DNA of 64,000 nucleotides, from positions 186,001 to 250,000 of the forward strand of contig NZ_CAAF010000082.1 in assembly GCF_000359125.1 (NCBI RefSeq), read 5' to 3'. This DNA is from Mesorhizobium sp. STM 4661. GTDB lineage: Bacteria > Pseudomonadota > Alphaproteobacteria > Rhizobiales > Rhizobiaceae. Position numbers and translations under genes: made by a program. The stretch's first letter is position 1. Each line of letters opens with the position of its first letter. Below the pieces are notes generated by a model. It did no database searches, was not told where the DNA came from, and was given only the letters and a program-made list of their open reading frames with translations. Of this stretch, positions 36,580 through 46,352 are shown piece after piece.

Positions 36580-37614
36580 TCACTTCTGCAGTTCGGTCCA
36601 GATCTTTGTGTAGAGTTCCTGGACGTCCGGCGGGCACATCAGTTGCAGTTCGGCGTGCGCCTTGTCCGCCTCCGGAATGACCACTTCCTGCGCGTCCTTC
36701 ATGTCGGCCGGCATGTATTTGTCCGAACCGGTGATGGCATTGGCGTAGCGGTGGAAAGCCGAGAGGCCCGCCGCGTTTTCCGGATCCATGATGAAGTTCT
36801 GGAACAGCTTGGCATTCTCGACATTCTTGGCCTCCTTGAGGACGACCACATTGTCGCTCCACAGGCCGAAGCCTTCTTTCGGATAGAAATAATGGATGGC
36901 CGGGTTCGCCAGCCGCTGGCGCAGCGCCGAGCCGTTCCAGTCGCTGGTCGCCTTGAAGTCGCCTGCGCCCATCTTCTCGATTGTGTTGTACTCCATGGCG
37001 ATCCAGTCCGGCTTGGCCGCGACAAGCGTGTCGCGTACCTTCTTCAGCACCGCCTTGTCGGTGGTGCATTGCTGGCCGCCGACATATTTGATCGCCGCGA
37101 ATATGACGTCGTTCATTTCGGGAACGACATTGACCTTGCCCTTGAGCTCGTCCGGCGTGTTGAAGATGATGCCCCAGCTGTCGGATGGCCCCTTATAGGC
37201 ATCGGTATTGACCACAACCCCGACCGTGCCGAGGGCCCATGGCACCGTATATTTGCGGCCGGGATCGAATTCGGGATTGGCCCATTCCGGCGCCACATTC
37301 TTGAAATTCTCCATCTTGCCAGGATCGGTTTCCTGGATGAGGCCTTCCTGGATCCAGATCGGCACGTAGGTCTGCGAAGGCACCGCGATGTCGAAACCGG
37401 TGCCGCCCTGGCGAACCTTGGCCAGCGCGGTGTCGTTGGAATCGTAGTCGGTGATGGTCACCTTGACGTTGTATTTTTGCTCGAACTTCTTGATCACATC
37501 GGGGCTGGTGTAGTTGCCCCAATTGTAGATGTTCAGTTCGCCATCGGCGCGAGCCAGGCTCGTCGAGGCGAGCAACGCCAACCCGATGGCGGCTGCTGTT
37601 GTCTTCCGGTTCAT
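36580..37614 (-). CDS. Polyamine-type ABC transporter substrate-binding protein (PotD/PotF-like)
   Basis: A 344-residue periplasmic binding protein. A signal peptide (about 1-23, ending 'TSLARAD') is followed by 'GELNIYNWGNYTSPDVIKKF', the N-terminal hallmark of PotD/PotF proteins, and 'YTVPWALGTVGVVVNTD'. The start at ATG 37614 has GGGAG at the right distance; an ATG at 37635 upstream is less likely. It heads the 3' half of an operon with two permeases and an ATPase. Putrescine or spermidine is the family substrate; the hydrolases next door hint at a modified amine. Confidence 0.9.
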   Translation of the reverse strand: MNRKTTAAAIGLALLASTSLARADGELNIYNWGNYTSPDVIKKFEQKYNVKVTITDYDSNDTALAKVRQGGTGFDIAVPSQTYVPIWIQEGLIQETDPGKMENFKNVAPEWANPEFDPGRKYTVPWALGTVGVVVNTDAYKGPSDSWGIIFNTPDELKGKVNVVPEMNDVIFAAIKYVGGQQCTTDKAVLKKVRDTLVAAKPDWIAMEYNTIEKMGAGDFKATSDWNGSALRQRLANPAIHYFYPKEGFGLWSDNVVVLKEAKNVENAKLFQNFIMDPENAAGLSAFHRYANAITGSDKYMPADMKDAQEVVIPEADKAHAELQLMCPPDVQELYTKIWTELQK

Positions 37615-37637
37615 ACTCTTAACTCCCATTTTCATAC

Positions 37638-38438
37638 TCAGTCCCGTTTCCTGCTGATGAAGAAAAACACCGTCACGATGACGACCGACAAGAGCAGGAA
37701 CACGGTCGATATCGCGTTGATCTCGGGCGTTACCCCCCGGCGTATCTGGCCGAGCATATAGGTCGGCAGCGTGTCCTGGCCGCCCGATTTGACGAACTCG
37801 GTGATGACAACATCGTCAAGCGAGATGACGAATGCCAGCATCAGCCCGGCCAGGATGCCGGGCCACAGAAGCGGCAGCGTTATGCGCCGGAACGTTTGCC
37901 ATGGGGTCGCGTAGAGGTCGGCGGCCGCCCGCTCCAGCGTCAGATCCATGTTCTCCAGCCGCGCCCGGATCGGCAAATAGGCAAAGGGGATGCAGAACGC
38001 TGTGTGTGCGGCGATCAGATAGCCCAGACCGGAATAGCCGGTGAAAATCTTGATACGCGAGAAGAAGATCAGCAACGCCACGCCGGTTACGATCTCGGGC
38101 ACCATCAGCGGCTGGTTGATCGCCGCGTATTTGAAGGTCAGGCCGCGATAGGGCGCGGTGCGCGTGGTTGCGAGTGCGGCCATGGTGGCGAAGATCGTTG
38201 CGAGGATCGCCGCGATGGCGCCGATCTGGAAGGAACGCAAGGTGGCGTCGATGACCTGCGAATTCTGCGATGCCGACTGGAACCATTTGAGCGAGAAACC
38301 GCCCCATTCGGACGTCGAGGTCGCCGCGTTGAAAGCATAGACAACCAGCACGACGATCGGCAGATAAAGCACCAGAAAGCAGGTCGCCGCGATCGCGGTG
38401 AACCCTGGCTGGTGCTTGATTGCGAAGCTTCTAGCCAT
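37638..38438 (-). CDS. Polyamine-type ABC transporter permease (PotC-like)
   Basis: A 266-residue inner-membrane permease with about six helices and the cytoplasmic EAA-type loop 'ERAAADLYATPWQTFRRITL'. ATG 38438 overlaps the stop of the PotB-like gene by eight bases, which implies translational coupling. It pairs with the permease at 38431 as the channel. Confidence 0.92.
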   Translation of the reverse strand: MARSFAIKHQPGFTAIAATCFLVLYLPIVVLVVYAFNAATSTSEWGGFSLKWFQSASQNSQVIDATLRSFQIGAIAAILATIFATMAALATTRTAPYRGLTFKYAAINQPLMVPEIVTGVALLIFFSRIKIFTGYSGLGYLIAAHTAFCIPFAYLPIRARLENMDLTLERAAADLYATPWQTFRRITLPLLWPGILAGLMLAFVISLDDVVITEFVKSGGQDTLPTYMLGQIRRGVTPEINAISTVFLLLSVVIVTVFFFISRKRD

Positions 38439-39351
38439 GGCGCACCTCCGACCGACCGGCGTTGCGCACATAGGCAAGCAGCGCCACCATGACGATCACC
38501 ATCACCGCGATCGAAAGCGCCGAACCAAGCGGCCAGTTGCGGCCTTGCCCGAACTGCAGTTCGATCAGGTTGGAGAGCATCATGTTCTTGCCGCCGCCGA
38601 GCACGCTTGGCGTCACATAGGCGCCGAGCGCCGGAATGAAGACCAGGATCGAGCCGGCGATGACGCCCGGCTTGACCAGCGGGAAGATGATGCGCCTGAG
38701 CACCTGGAAGCGTGTCGCATAAAGATCGTAGCCGGCTTCCACCAACCGGAAATCGAGCTTTTCCATGCTGGCGTAGATCGGCAGCACCATCAGCGGCAGA
38801 TAGACATAAGCCATGCCGACCAGGATCGCGGTGTCGGTGAACAGGATCTGGATCGGCGCCGAGATGATGCCGAGCTTCAGCAGCACCGTGTTGATCAGAC
38901 CTTCGTTGCGGATGATCTGCAGCACGGCGAAGGTCCGGATCAAGAGGTTGGTCCAGAACGGTATCGTGATCAGGAACAGCCAGAGATCGCGCGTCTTTTC
39001 GCTGCGCGTCGCCATGAAATAGGCGGTTGGAAAACCAAGCGCCAAAGTGGCGATCGTGGTGATGATCGCCAGCTTGATGGAGCGCCAGAAGATGGTGACA
39101 TGAGCGGCGGCAAGCGAAAGCGTGTCGTCGAAGATGTCGCGTTCCATGAACACCGCAATCCAGGCTTCCGGCGAGAATTGCCATCTCACGTCGCCATAGG
39201 GGCCGGGCGTCAGGAACGAATAGACGAGCACGATCAGTAATGGCCCGGTCGCGGCGAAAAAAATGACCAGCAGGGCCGGCGCCGACAGCAGCCAGCGCAT
39301 GCGGATGTCGCGCCGTTCCGCTTCCTTGGCAACCTCCTCCGCGCTCGCCAT
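38431..39351 (-). CDS. Polyamine-type ABC transporter permease (PotB-like)
   Basis: A 306-residue permease; a polar N-terminus (1-18) precedes the first helix 'WLLSAPALLVIFFAATGPLL'. The EAA-type loop is 'EAGYDLYATRFQVLRRIIFP'. Its ATG overlaps the TGA of the ATPase gene by one base. It belongs to the PotABCD-like operon. Confidence 0.92.
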   Translation of the reverse strand: MASAEEVAKEAERRDIRMRWLLSAPALLVIFFAATGPLLIVLVYSFLTPGPYGDVRWQFSPEAWIAVFMERDIFDDTLSLAAAHVTIFWRSIKLAIITTIATLALGFPTAYFMATRSEKTRDLWLFLITIPFWTNLLIRTFAVLQIIRNEGLINTVLLKLGIISAPIQILFTDTAILVGMAYVYLPLMVLPIYASMEKLDFRLVEAGYDLYATRFQVLRRIIFPLVKPGVIAGSILVFIPALGAYVTPSVLGGGKNMMLSNLIELQFGQGRNWPLGSALSIAVMVIVMVALLAYVRNAGRSEVRHG

Positions 39352-40445
39352 CAGTCCCTCAGCACTTGCGCGGCGTCGTTGCCGATCGAGATGCCGACCT
39401 TGTCGCCGCGATCGAAGCCGCAGCCGGCGCTGCGCGTGTTCTGCTGGCGCACGGTGAAGGCCTCGCCGCTGTCGAGCTGGACATGGATATGCGTGTCGGT
39501 GCCGAAATAGACGATGTTTTCGACGGTACCCGAAAGCTCGCCCTTGCCGCTGGTCAGCTTGGCATGCTCGGGCCTGACCACCACGGTGGCATTGTCCTTA
39601 GGCTGAAAACCTTCGGCCACGGTCGCATCGATCGTCGCACCGGATTTGAGCGTCGCGCGCGCCTTGCCATTGCCGATATTGGCGATGGCAGCGGTCAGGA
39701 AATTGGTTTCCCCGATGAAGTCGGCGACGAAGCGCTCCGCCGGCTTGTCGTATATGTCCCAGGGCGTGCCGACCTGCAGGATCTTGCCCGACGACATCAC
39801 CGCGATACGGTCTGACATCGTCAACGCCTCTTCCTGGTCGTGGGTGACGAAGATGAAGGTGATGCCGGTCTCATGCTGCAGCCGCTTCAACTCGATCTGC
39901 ATCTCCTTGCGCAGCTTGAAGTCGAGCGCCGACAGCGGCTCGTCGAGCAGCAGCACCTTCGGCTGCGGCGCCAAGGCGCGCGCCAGCGCCACGCGCTGCT
40001 GCTGGCCGCCGGAAATCTGGCTGGTGCGGCGACCGCTGAGCGCCTCCATCTTGACCAGCTTCAGCATCTCGGCAACGCGCGCCTTGATCTGCGCTTTCGG
40101 CTTGCCCAGCATTTCCAGGCCGAAGCCGATGTTGTCGGCCACCGTCATGTGCGGAAACAGCGCATAGGACTGGAATACGGTGTTGACCGGCCGCTTGAAC
40201 GGCGGCAGCGGGGCGATGTCCTGGCCATGCAGCAGGATCTCGCCGGCGCTAGGGAAATCGAAACCGGCGATCAGCCTCAGCAGCGTCGTCTTTCCGCAGC
40301 CGGAGGGCCCGAGCAGCGTGAAAAACTCGTTTTCGCGGATCGACACCGAGACCGTGTCGAGAGCGGCGACCTGTGACTCCCCGGTACCGAATACCTTGCG
40401 GACGCCACGAACTTCAATTGCATTCTTACCCGGTTGTTCCGGCAC
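39351..40445 (-). CDS. Polyamine-type ABC transporter ATP-binding protein (PotA-like)
   Basis: A 364-residue ATPase. Walker A GPSGCGKTT (near residue 43), signature 'RRTSQISGGQQQRVALARAL', Walker B 'VLLLDEPLSALD' and switch His 'FVTHDQEEAL' are intact. A C-terminal TOBE-type domain (about 280-360) carries 'VVVRPEHAKL', as in PotA. It is the first gene of the transporter set; 125 bases separate it from the amidohydrolase upstream, with an inverted repeat in the gap. Confidence 0.93.
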   Translation of the reverse strand: MPEQPGKNAIEVRGVRKVFGTGESQVAALDTVSVSIRENEFFTLLGPSGCGKTTLLRLIAGFDFPSAGEILLHGQDIAPLPPFKRPVNTVFQSYALFPHMTVADNIGFGLEMLGKPKAQIKARVAEMLKLVKMEALSGRRTSQISGGQQQRVALARALAPQPKVLLLDEPLSALDFKLRKEMQIELKRLQHETGITFIFVTHDQEEALTMSDRIAVMSSGKILQVGTPWDIYDKPAERFVADFIGETNFLTAAIANIGNGKARATLKSGATIDATVAEGFQPKDNATVVVRPEHAKLTSGKGELSGTVENIVYFGTDTHIHVQLDSGEAFTVRQQNTRSAGCGFDRGDKVGISIGNDAAQVLRD

Positions 40446-40533
40446 GATTACCCCATTCTTGTGTCCGCTCTTCCTGGCGGATCCGGTCCCACTCGATTGT
40501 CAGCACACGGCGCGTGGCTTGGCAAGCATACTT

Positions 40534-40549
40534 CTGAATCCCGATTCAG
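40534..40549. promoter_or_regulatory. Inverted repeat upstream of the PotA-like gene
   Basis: CTGAATC (40534-40540) and GATTCAG (40543-40549) form a perfect palindrome with a two-base centre, in the 125-base gap before the transporter operon. It is a fair candidate for a repressor site; no promoter boxes are clear beside it. Confidence 0.4.
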
Positions 40550-40570
40550 CACGCAATTCCCGTGCCACGC

Positions 40571-42235
40571 TCAGGCTTGATAAGTAACCTTCCCGCCGCA
40601 GATGGTCGTCACCGGCCGCACCCTATGCAGCGCTTCCGGCGCTGTCGCCTCGATATCGGCGGAAAGCACCACCAGATCGGCGAGGTAGCCTCGCTTCAAC
40701 CGGCCCTTGCGATGTTCTGTGAATTCCGCATGGGCACCCTCGACCGTATAGGCGGCGAGGGCTTCATGCAGCGAGAAACTCTGGTCGGGATCGCTGTCTG
40801 CCCACGGTTTGCGCAGCATTGCCGCCTGAATGCCCAGGATCGGATCGATCGGCGACACCGGCCAGTCCGAGGCGAAGACGACGCGCGCGCCGGCATTCTT
40901 CAGCGTCCGCCAGGCATAGCTCAGCGGCCAGCGCGCCGGCCCGATCCGCGACACCGTCGGCTCCAGGGGAAAGTCCATGGCGCCGGGCGGATGTGGCGGC
41001 TGCATCGAGGCGATGACACCAAGCTCCGCGAAACGCGGCACGTCGGCAGCGGCAATGACTTCGATGTGCTCGATCCGATGCCGGCTGTCACCCCTGCCAT
41101 TTTTTGTGCTCGCCATCTCGTAGCCGTCGAGCACGGCTCGAACGGCACCGTCGCCGATCGCGTGCACCGCGATCTGCAGCCCGCGTCTGTCGACCTCGAT
41201 AGCGAGTTTGGCGAACTGCTCCGGCGTGAACAACGGCTCGCCCACCCAATCCGGCCGATCCGCATAGGGCTCGACCATGACAGCCGTCCAGGAATCGAGT
41301 ACGCCATCGTAAAACACCTTGACCATGCCTGACGACAGCCATTCGCTATCGTAGCGTCCGGCCATCATCGATGCCTTGTCGAGCATGTCATGCGTCATGA
41401 AATTCTTGTAGTGAAACGGCACCTGCACCCGACAAGGCAAGCCTTCCTCCGCCTTGATCTCGGCCAGCAGCTCGAGCTGGTAGAGATTGCCGTCCATGTT
41501 CTGGATCGAGGTGATGCCGTGACGCGCGCACCAGGCAAGTCCGCGCCGCATGATATCGCGGTCGGCTGCACGCTCAACCGGCGTCGGCAGCGGGTCCGGC
41601 TCGCCCCCCGTCGCCAGCCCCAACCGCACCCGGCTTTCACCGGCAAGATCGAGCACCGGGCCGAACGCCTCGCCCTCGCGCAATTCGCCTTCGGCCAGCC
41701 CATCGCCGCCCATGACGATCTCGTTGCCCGGACCGAGCACGCGCCCCTGCAGGATACCGGCCACCTCCAGCGCCCTGGTATTGGCCCACATCGTGTGGTG
41801 GTCGGGAGCCGCCATGCAGAAGGGGCGATCGGGCAGGATGGCGTCGAGATGATGACGCGTCACCCGTTCGGCCCCGAGCACGGTGTAGTCGACGCCTTGC
41901 CCGACCAGCATTCTTGCCTCGGGCCGGGATTGCGCATAGGCACGGATTGCCTTTTGCAGCGCGTCGAAACCGGCAACGCCGGCGAGTTGCAGATGGGTGA
42001 GTTCGGCCGCGCCCGAAAACAGATGCATATGCGCTTCGATGAAGCCCGGCACGACCGAACCGCCCCGCGCATCGACAATTCTGGTGGAGGGGCCTTTCAG
42101 GGCCTCGATTGTCTTGCGGTCGCCGACCGCCAGGATCGCGCCGCCGCCGATCGCCACCGCCTCAGCCGCCGGATCGTCCTCATCCATGGTCAAAACGCGG
42201 CCATTGATGACGATCAGATCGGCGGTTGAACTCAT
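40571..42235 (-). CDS. TIM-barrel amidohydrolase (YtcJ-like)
   Basis: A 554-residue member of the amidohydrolase superfamily (Amidohydro_3). It starts with the typical beta-sandwich 'LIVINGRVLTMDEDDPAAEA', has the metal motif HxH in 'VVPGFIEAHMHLFSG' (near 70), 'QIAVHAIGDGAVRAVLDGYE', and the C-terminal 'VVFASDWPVSPIDP' and 'GRLKRGYLADLVVL'. Members hydrolyse amide or formamide bonds of small molecules. It precedes the polyamine-type transporter on the same strand and is divergent from the acetylpolyamine amidohydrolase, so a role in processing conjugated amines is a reasonable guess. Confidence 0.88.
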   Translation of the reverse strand: MSSTADLIVINGRVLTMDEDDPAAEAVAIGGGAILAVGDRKTIEALKGPSTRIVDARGGSVVPGFIEAHMHLFSGAAELTHLQLAGVAGFDALQKAIRAYAQSRPEARMLVGQGVDYTVLGAERVTRHHLDAILPDRPFCMAAPDHHTMWANTRALEVAGILQGRVLGPGNEIVMGGDGLAEGELREGEAFGPVLDLAGESRVRLGLATGGEPDPLPTPVERAADRDIMRRGLAWCARHGITSIQNMDGNLYQLELLAEIKAEEGLPCRVQVPFHYKNFMTHDMLDKASMMAGRYDSEWLSSGMVKVFYDGVLDSWTAVMVEPYADRPDWVGEPLFTPEQFAKLAIEVDRRGLQIAVHAIGDGAVRAVLDGYEMASTKNGRGDSRHRIEHIEVIAAADVPRFAELGVIASMQPPHPPGAMDFPLEPTVSRIGPARWPLSYAWRTLKNAGARVVFASDWPVSPIDPILGIQAAMLRKPWADSDPDQSFSLHEALAAYTVEGAHAEFTEHRKGRLKRGYLADLVVLSADIEATAPEALHRVRPVTTICGGKVTYQA

Positions 42236-42377
42236 GATTGCCTGCGGGTTGACTGCGATTCCGGTACGCTAGACGACTGGCCGCCGTGCCAGCAAGCCAT
42301 GGCCGCTTGGCCCAGCGGCTTGTGAAAAACGGCGGCGCATGGTTACCGTCGCTGCGCTTTGACACGGAAGGATTTTC

Positions 42378-43409
42378 ATGAAGACTGTTTTTTCGCCGCT
42401 TCACGCCGGCCATGCCGGCAATGTGGAGCTGATCGCGGGCGCCGTCGTCCCGGCTTTCGAAAAGCCCTCGCGCGCCGAGTTCATCAAGGCGCGCGTGGAG
42501 AGCGAGAAGCTCGGCCCGATCCTGCCACCTGAAATCCACGACCTGGCTGCCGCGAAAAAAGTGCATGCAAGCGACTACATCGATTTCCTGCCGACCGTCT
42601 GGCCGCTCTGGGAGGCATCTGGCCGGACGGGTTCGGCCATTCCCTTCACCTGGCCGACGCGCGGCCTGCGGGGCGACGTGCGCCCGATAACCATCGACGC
42701 ACAGCTTGGCTTCTACTCCTTCGATGGTGGCGCCACCTTCGTCAAAGGCACCTGGGACGCGATCAAGTCGTCCTATGATGTGGCTCTCACCGCGGCCGCC
42801 CTGGTCAAGGCCGGCGAGCAGTCGGCCTTCGCGCTCTGCCGCCCGCCCGGCCACCATGCCGGCGCCGCCTTCATGGGCGGTTATTGCTTCATCAACAACG
42901 CCGCCGTTACCGCGCAATGGTTCCGCGACCAGGGCGCCAGGCGCGTCTCGATCCTCGATGTCGACTATCACCACGGCAATGGCACGCAGGAGATCTTCTA
43001 CAGCCGCGGCGACATCCAGGTCATCAATTTGCATGGCGATCCTATGACCGAATATCCGTTCTTCCTCGGCCATGCCGACGAACGTGGCGGCGGCCCCGGC
43101 GAAGGCTTCAACCTCAATTACCCCATGCCGTTCGGCACTTCATGGGATGCCTGGAACGCATCGCTTGAAGATGCTTGCACGAAACTTGCCGCTTACGCTC
43201 CCGATGTCGTCATCGTCTCGCTCGGCGTCGACACGTTCGAGAAGGACCCGATCAGCCAGTTCAAGCTGAAAAGCGCCGACTATCCCAGGATCGGCCGCCG
43301 CATCGCCAGGCTCGGCCTGCCGACGCTGTTCGTCATGGAAGGCGGTTATGCCGTCGAGGAAATCGGCATCAACGCCGTCGGCGTGCTGACCGGGTTCGAG
43401 GATCGCTGA
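42378..43409 (+). CDS. Acetylpolyamine amidohydrolase (class II histone-deacetylase family)
   Basis: A 343-residue zinc deacetylase. Catalytic His pair HH159-160 in CRPPGHHAGAA, zinc ligands Asp196 and His198 in LDVDYHHGNG, and Asp285 in SLGVDTFEKDP are all present, and length and spacing fit bacterial acetylpolyamine amidohydrolases. It would remove acetyl groups from N-acetylputrescine, -cadaverine or -spermidine. ATG 42378 follows CACGGAAGG. It is divergent from the amidohydrolase and the polyamine-type importer, with a 142-base shared promoter region. Confidence 0.9.
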   Translation: MKTVFSPLHAGHAGNVELIAGAVVPAFEKPSRAEFIKARVESEKLGPILPPEIHDLAAAKKVHASDYIDFLPTVWPLWEASGRTGSAIPFTWPTRGLRGDVRPITIDAQLGFYSFDGGATFVKGTWDAIKSSYDVALTAAALVKAGEQSAFALCRPPGHHAGAAFMGGYCFINNAAVTAQWFRDQGARRVSILDVDYHHGNGTQEIFYSRGDIQVINLHGDPMTEYPFFLGHADERGGGPGEGFNLNYPMPFGTSWDAWNASLEDACTKLAAYAPDVVIVSLGVDTFEKDPISQFKLKSADYPRIGRRIARLGLPTLFVMEGGYAVEEIGINAVGVLTGFEDR

Positions 43410-43433
43410 CGCGTCGCGCATAAGGGTTGACGG

Positions 43434-46352
43434 TCACTCGGCGTGGATGCGCGCGCCGCAATCCTTGCCGTCCTCGCATGAATGCACCGCCCGCGTCGTG
43501 CCGCCATCGCCAACCCGCCATGGCGAGGCGGTCAGCGGCGCCTGCTGCTTGCCGCCGAGGAGATCGAGCGCCCGCATCGCGGTCTGTTCTCCCGCCGGTT
43601 TCACCGTCTCGCGCCTGACGATCTCGACCTGCTTGAGGCCGATCGCCGCCAGCTGCGGCATCACCACATCCGGATCGCCGGCCACCACGATCAACGACGG
43701 ATCGAGCGAAGACAGCGACAGCGCCTGCTTCCGCACCGCTTCGAGAGTAAGTGCGGTGCGCGCCGTCATGCGGCTCTGCTGGTCCTCCAGCGTCGAACCG
43801 GTGCCGACGGCGCCGACCAGCGTTCCGAACAACCCGGCCGAGGTTTCCGCCGACCCGGCCAGCGACCGCCGGTAGACGATCACGGTAAGATCGACCTCTT
43901 CCTGCGCCACCGGCAATGTCTTCAGCCCCGCGAATCCCTTGAGGATTTCGCTGATCGCCGGACCTGTATTGTCGCGCTCGACCGTGGCGGCCACCACCAG
44001 TCCGGAACCGGTCTTCATCGGGCTGAGCAGATAGCTCGACACGCCGTAGGAATAGCCCTTCTCCTCGCGGATCACCGAATTCAGCCGGCTGGAAAAATCG
44101 TCGCCGAGCAGATTGGCGACTGCCGTCGCTTCGGCACGCTCGCTTTCATCGGTGCCGGGCGCCGGCCGCGCCACGAACAATGCCGACTGGCTGGCGCCGG
44201 GTTCCGGCACCAAAAGCACTTTCTGGCCGCCCGTGAACAATGCCGGCGGCGACGGCTCCACGGCCAAGCCGACGGCATCGCCGGCCCATGCGCCAAAGGC
44301 CTTTTCAAGGCTCGCAGCCACTGTCTGCGCCGACACGGGACCGACACTGTAGAACGTCACCGCCTTTGGCGTGAACACAGCCTTGAAGGCGGCCTTCGCC
44401 TCGTCGAGCGTGATCGACGCCAGCGCCTTCGCCGACCAGTCGATTCCGGCTTTGCCCGGCGCCTGAGGGATCAGTGCGGCCTTCGCCGCCCTGCCTGCAA
44501 CGCCGGGCAGGTCCGCCTCGCGGCCGGCAAGCCAGTCGGAAGTTTGTGCCGTGAGAATAGCCCAGTCGGGCTGGTCGAAACGCGGCTTCAGCACGGCGTC
44601 GGCAAGCAGCGCCACCCCTTGATCCAGTTTTTCCGCCGGCACGCCGAGCGTCATCGCCGTGGTCAGATAATCCGCCTGGTAGCCGATGCTGGCGCCGATA
44701 TCGTTCGTCGCCTTGGCGAAGTCGGCGGAGCCGCGTTCACCTGCGCCGCGCGTGGCCATGCTGGCGGCGAGTTCGAGCAATCCTTCCTTGCCTTGCGGCA
44801 CGCTGTTCCAGCCGCCTTCGGCACTCGCCGCGACATAGACCATCGGCGCCTCCGGCATGGTGTAGTGGACAAGCCTGATGCCGTTCGTCAGCGTTGCCGT
44901 CTCCATCGCAGGCAACGCCGCGGAGGGTTCCTTGCCGGCCGGATGCTTCGGAATGTCGATCGCGACACGTTCCGGCGCGGTAAACGGCTGCGGCGTGCCG
45001 GACGAACCGATCAGCGCATCCGGATAGCCGCCGCGCGGACCAGGCTTCAGCACCAGAACGCTGGCGTCTTCTAGTTTCAGCAGCCGCTTGATCGTCGCCT
45101 CGACATCCGCGGCGCTGGCATTCTTGACCCTTGGATCGTCCTGCAGCGCGCTCTGCGCGTCACCCAGTATGTCGGCATTGTAGGAGACCGCGCCGGCGCG
45201 GTCCTTCAGCGCCTCGGTGCCGAGCCGCGCGCCGAGCAGGATGCGATTGCGCGCGCGTTCCAGATCCGCCGGGTCGAACGGCGTCTTCAGGAAATCGGCG
45301 AAGGCCGCCTTCATTTCGGCTTCGAGGGTTTCGGGCGCAACACCTTGCGCGGCTCCCGCCTCGAAAGTGAAGCGTCCGCCGAGCAGTCCGCCTGTCCAGT
45401 TCGCGTTGGCGTAGGTGGCAACGCCCTTGTCCAGGACCAGCCTATTGCGCAGGAAGCCATAGTCGCCATTGCCGAGCAGTTCGGCGGTGATGCTGAGCGC
45501 GCCATTGTCGGGCGACCGCGCCACGGGCCCGCTGAAGCCGATCACCACGATCGGACTCGGCACGCGATCCTCCAGCGCCAGCCTGAGCCGCGCCTGGCCT
45601 GGCTCCGGTATGGCCGGACGCGCCACGTCGGCGCCGCGCAGAACCCGGCCGAACGTATCGGCAATCAGCGCCCTGGTCTCTACCACCTCAAGATCGCCGA
45701 CCAGCACCAGCACCGCATTGTTCGGCAGATAATAGGTGTTGAAGAAGCCGCGCACGTCGTCGAGCGTCGCCGCGTCAAGATCGGCGACCGACCCGATGAC
45801 CATGCGGCTGTAGGGATGCGGCTTCGGAAACAGTCCGGACCAGAAGGCTTCCCAACCGGACGCACCTGCTTTGTCGAGCACGTTCTGGCGCATCTCGTTC
45901 TTGACCACGGAGCGTTGCAGGTCGAGCTTGGCCTGCGTCACCGAACGGCCGAGATTGGCCATGCGGTCGGCCTCCAGCGACAGGATCATCGGCAGCGACG
46001 ACGACAGCCCGTCGACGTAGTAGACGGTGCCGTCCTCGGTGGTCCAGGCGTTGATCTTGTTGCCAAGTGCGGCATGCGCACCGAACACGTTCGGCCATGC
46101 CGGCGTGCCGGAAAACATCAGATGCTCGAACAGATGCGCAAAGCCTGACCGCCCGGCCGGCTCGTTCATCGAACCGACGCGGTAGCGCAGGTTCATGACG
46201 ACCTTCGGCGCGCGATGGTCTGGCACCAGCACCACCTGCAGCCCGTTGTCGAGCGCGTAGGTCGCGATCGGTTCGGACCGCGCCGGCTCTGCCGCCAGCG
46301 CACCGCTCCACACCGCGAGCATTACCGTCAATGCCAGGAGAACCCGCACCAT
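43434..46352 (-). CDS. Secreted M16-family zinc metalloprotease (fused two-half form)
   Basis: A 972-residue periplasmic pitrilysin-like protease. ATG 46352 gives a clean signal peptide (1-21, 'MVRVLLALTVMLAVWSGALA'). The inverted zinc motif HLFEH is at 73-77 in the first half. The second half, after about residue 480, has the same fold without the motif. Its end 'ALDLLGGKQQAPLTASPWRV' is followed by a Cys-containing tail 'HSCEDGKDCGARIHAE' (two Cys), which may form a disulfide. It is converging with the acetylpolyamine amidohydrolase gene, 24 bases apart. Confidence 0.92.
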   Translation of the reverse strand: MVRVLLALTVMLAVWSGALAAEPARSEPIATYALDNGLQVVLVPDHRAPKVVMNLRYRVGSMNEPAGRSGFAHLFEHLMFSGTPAWPNVFGAHAALGNKINAWTTEDGTVYYVDGLSSSLPMILSLEADRMANLGRSVTQAKLDLQRSVVKNEMRQNVLDKAGASGWEAFWSGLFPKPHPYSRMVIGSVADLDAATLDDVRGFFNTYYLPNNAVLVLVGDLEVVETRALIADTFGRVLRGADVARPAIPEPGQARLRLALEDRVPSPIVVIGFSGPVARSPDNGALSITAELLGNGDYGFLRNRLVLDKGVATYANANWTGGLLGGRFTFEAGAAQGVAPETLEAEMKAAFADFLKTPFDPADLERARNRILLGARLGTEALKDRAGAVSYNADILGDAQSALQDDPRVKNASAADVEATIKRLLKLEDASVLVLKPGPRGGYPDALIGSSGTPQPFTAPERVAIDIPKHPAGKEPSAALPAMETATLTNGIRLVHYTMPEAPMVYVAASAEGGWNSVPQGKEGLLELAASMATRGAGERGSADFAKATNDIGASIGYQADYLTTAMTLGVPAEKLDQGVALLADAVLKPRFDQPDWAILTAQTSDWLAGREADLPGVAGRAAKAALIPQAPGKAGIDWSAKALASITLDEAKAAFKAVFTPKAVTFYSVGPVSAQTVAASLEKAFGAWAGDAVGLAVEPSPPALFTGGQKVLLVPEPGASQSALFVARPAPGTDESERAEATAVANLLGDDFSSRLNSVIREEKGYSYGVSSYLLSPMKTGSGLVVAATVERDNTGPAISEILKGFAGLKTLPVAQEEVDLTVIVYRRSLAGSAETSAGLFGTLVGAVGTGSTLEDQQSRMTARTALTLEAVRKQALSLSSLDPSLIVVAGDPDVVMPQLAAIGLKQVEIVRRETVKPAGEQTAMRALDLLGGKQQAPLTASPWRVGDGGTTRAVHSCEDGKDCGARIHAE

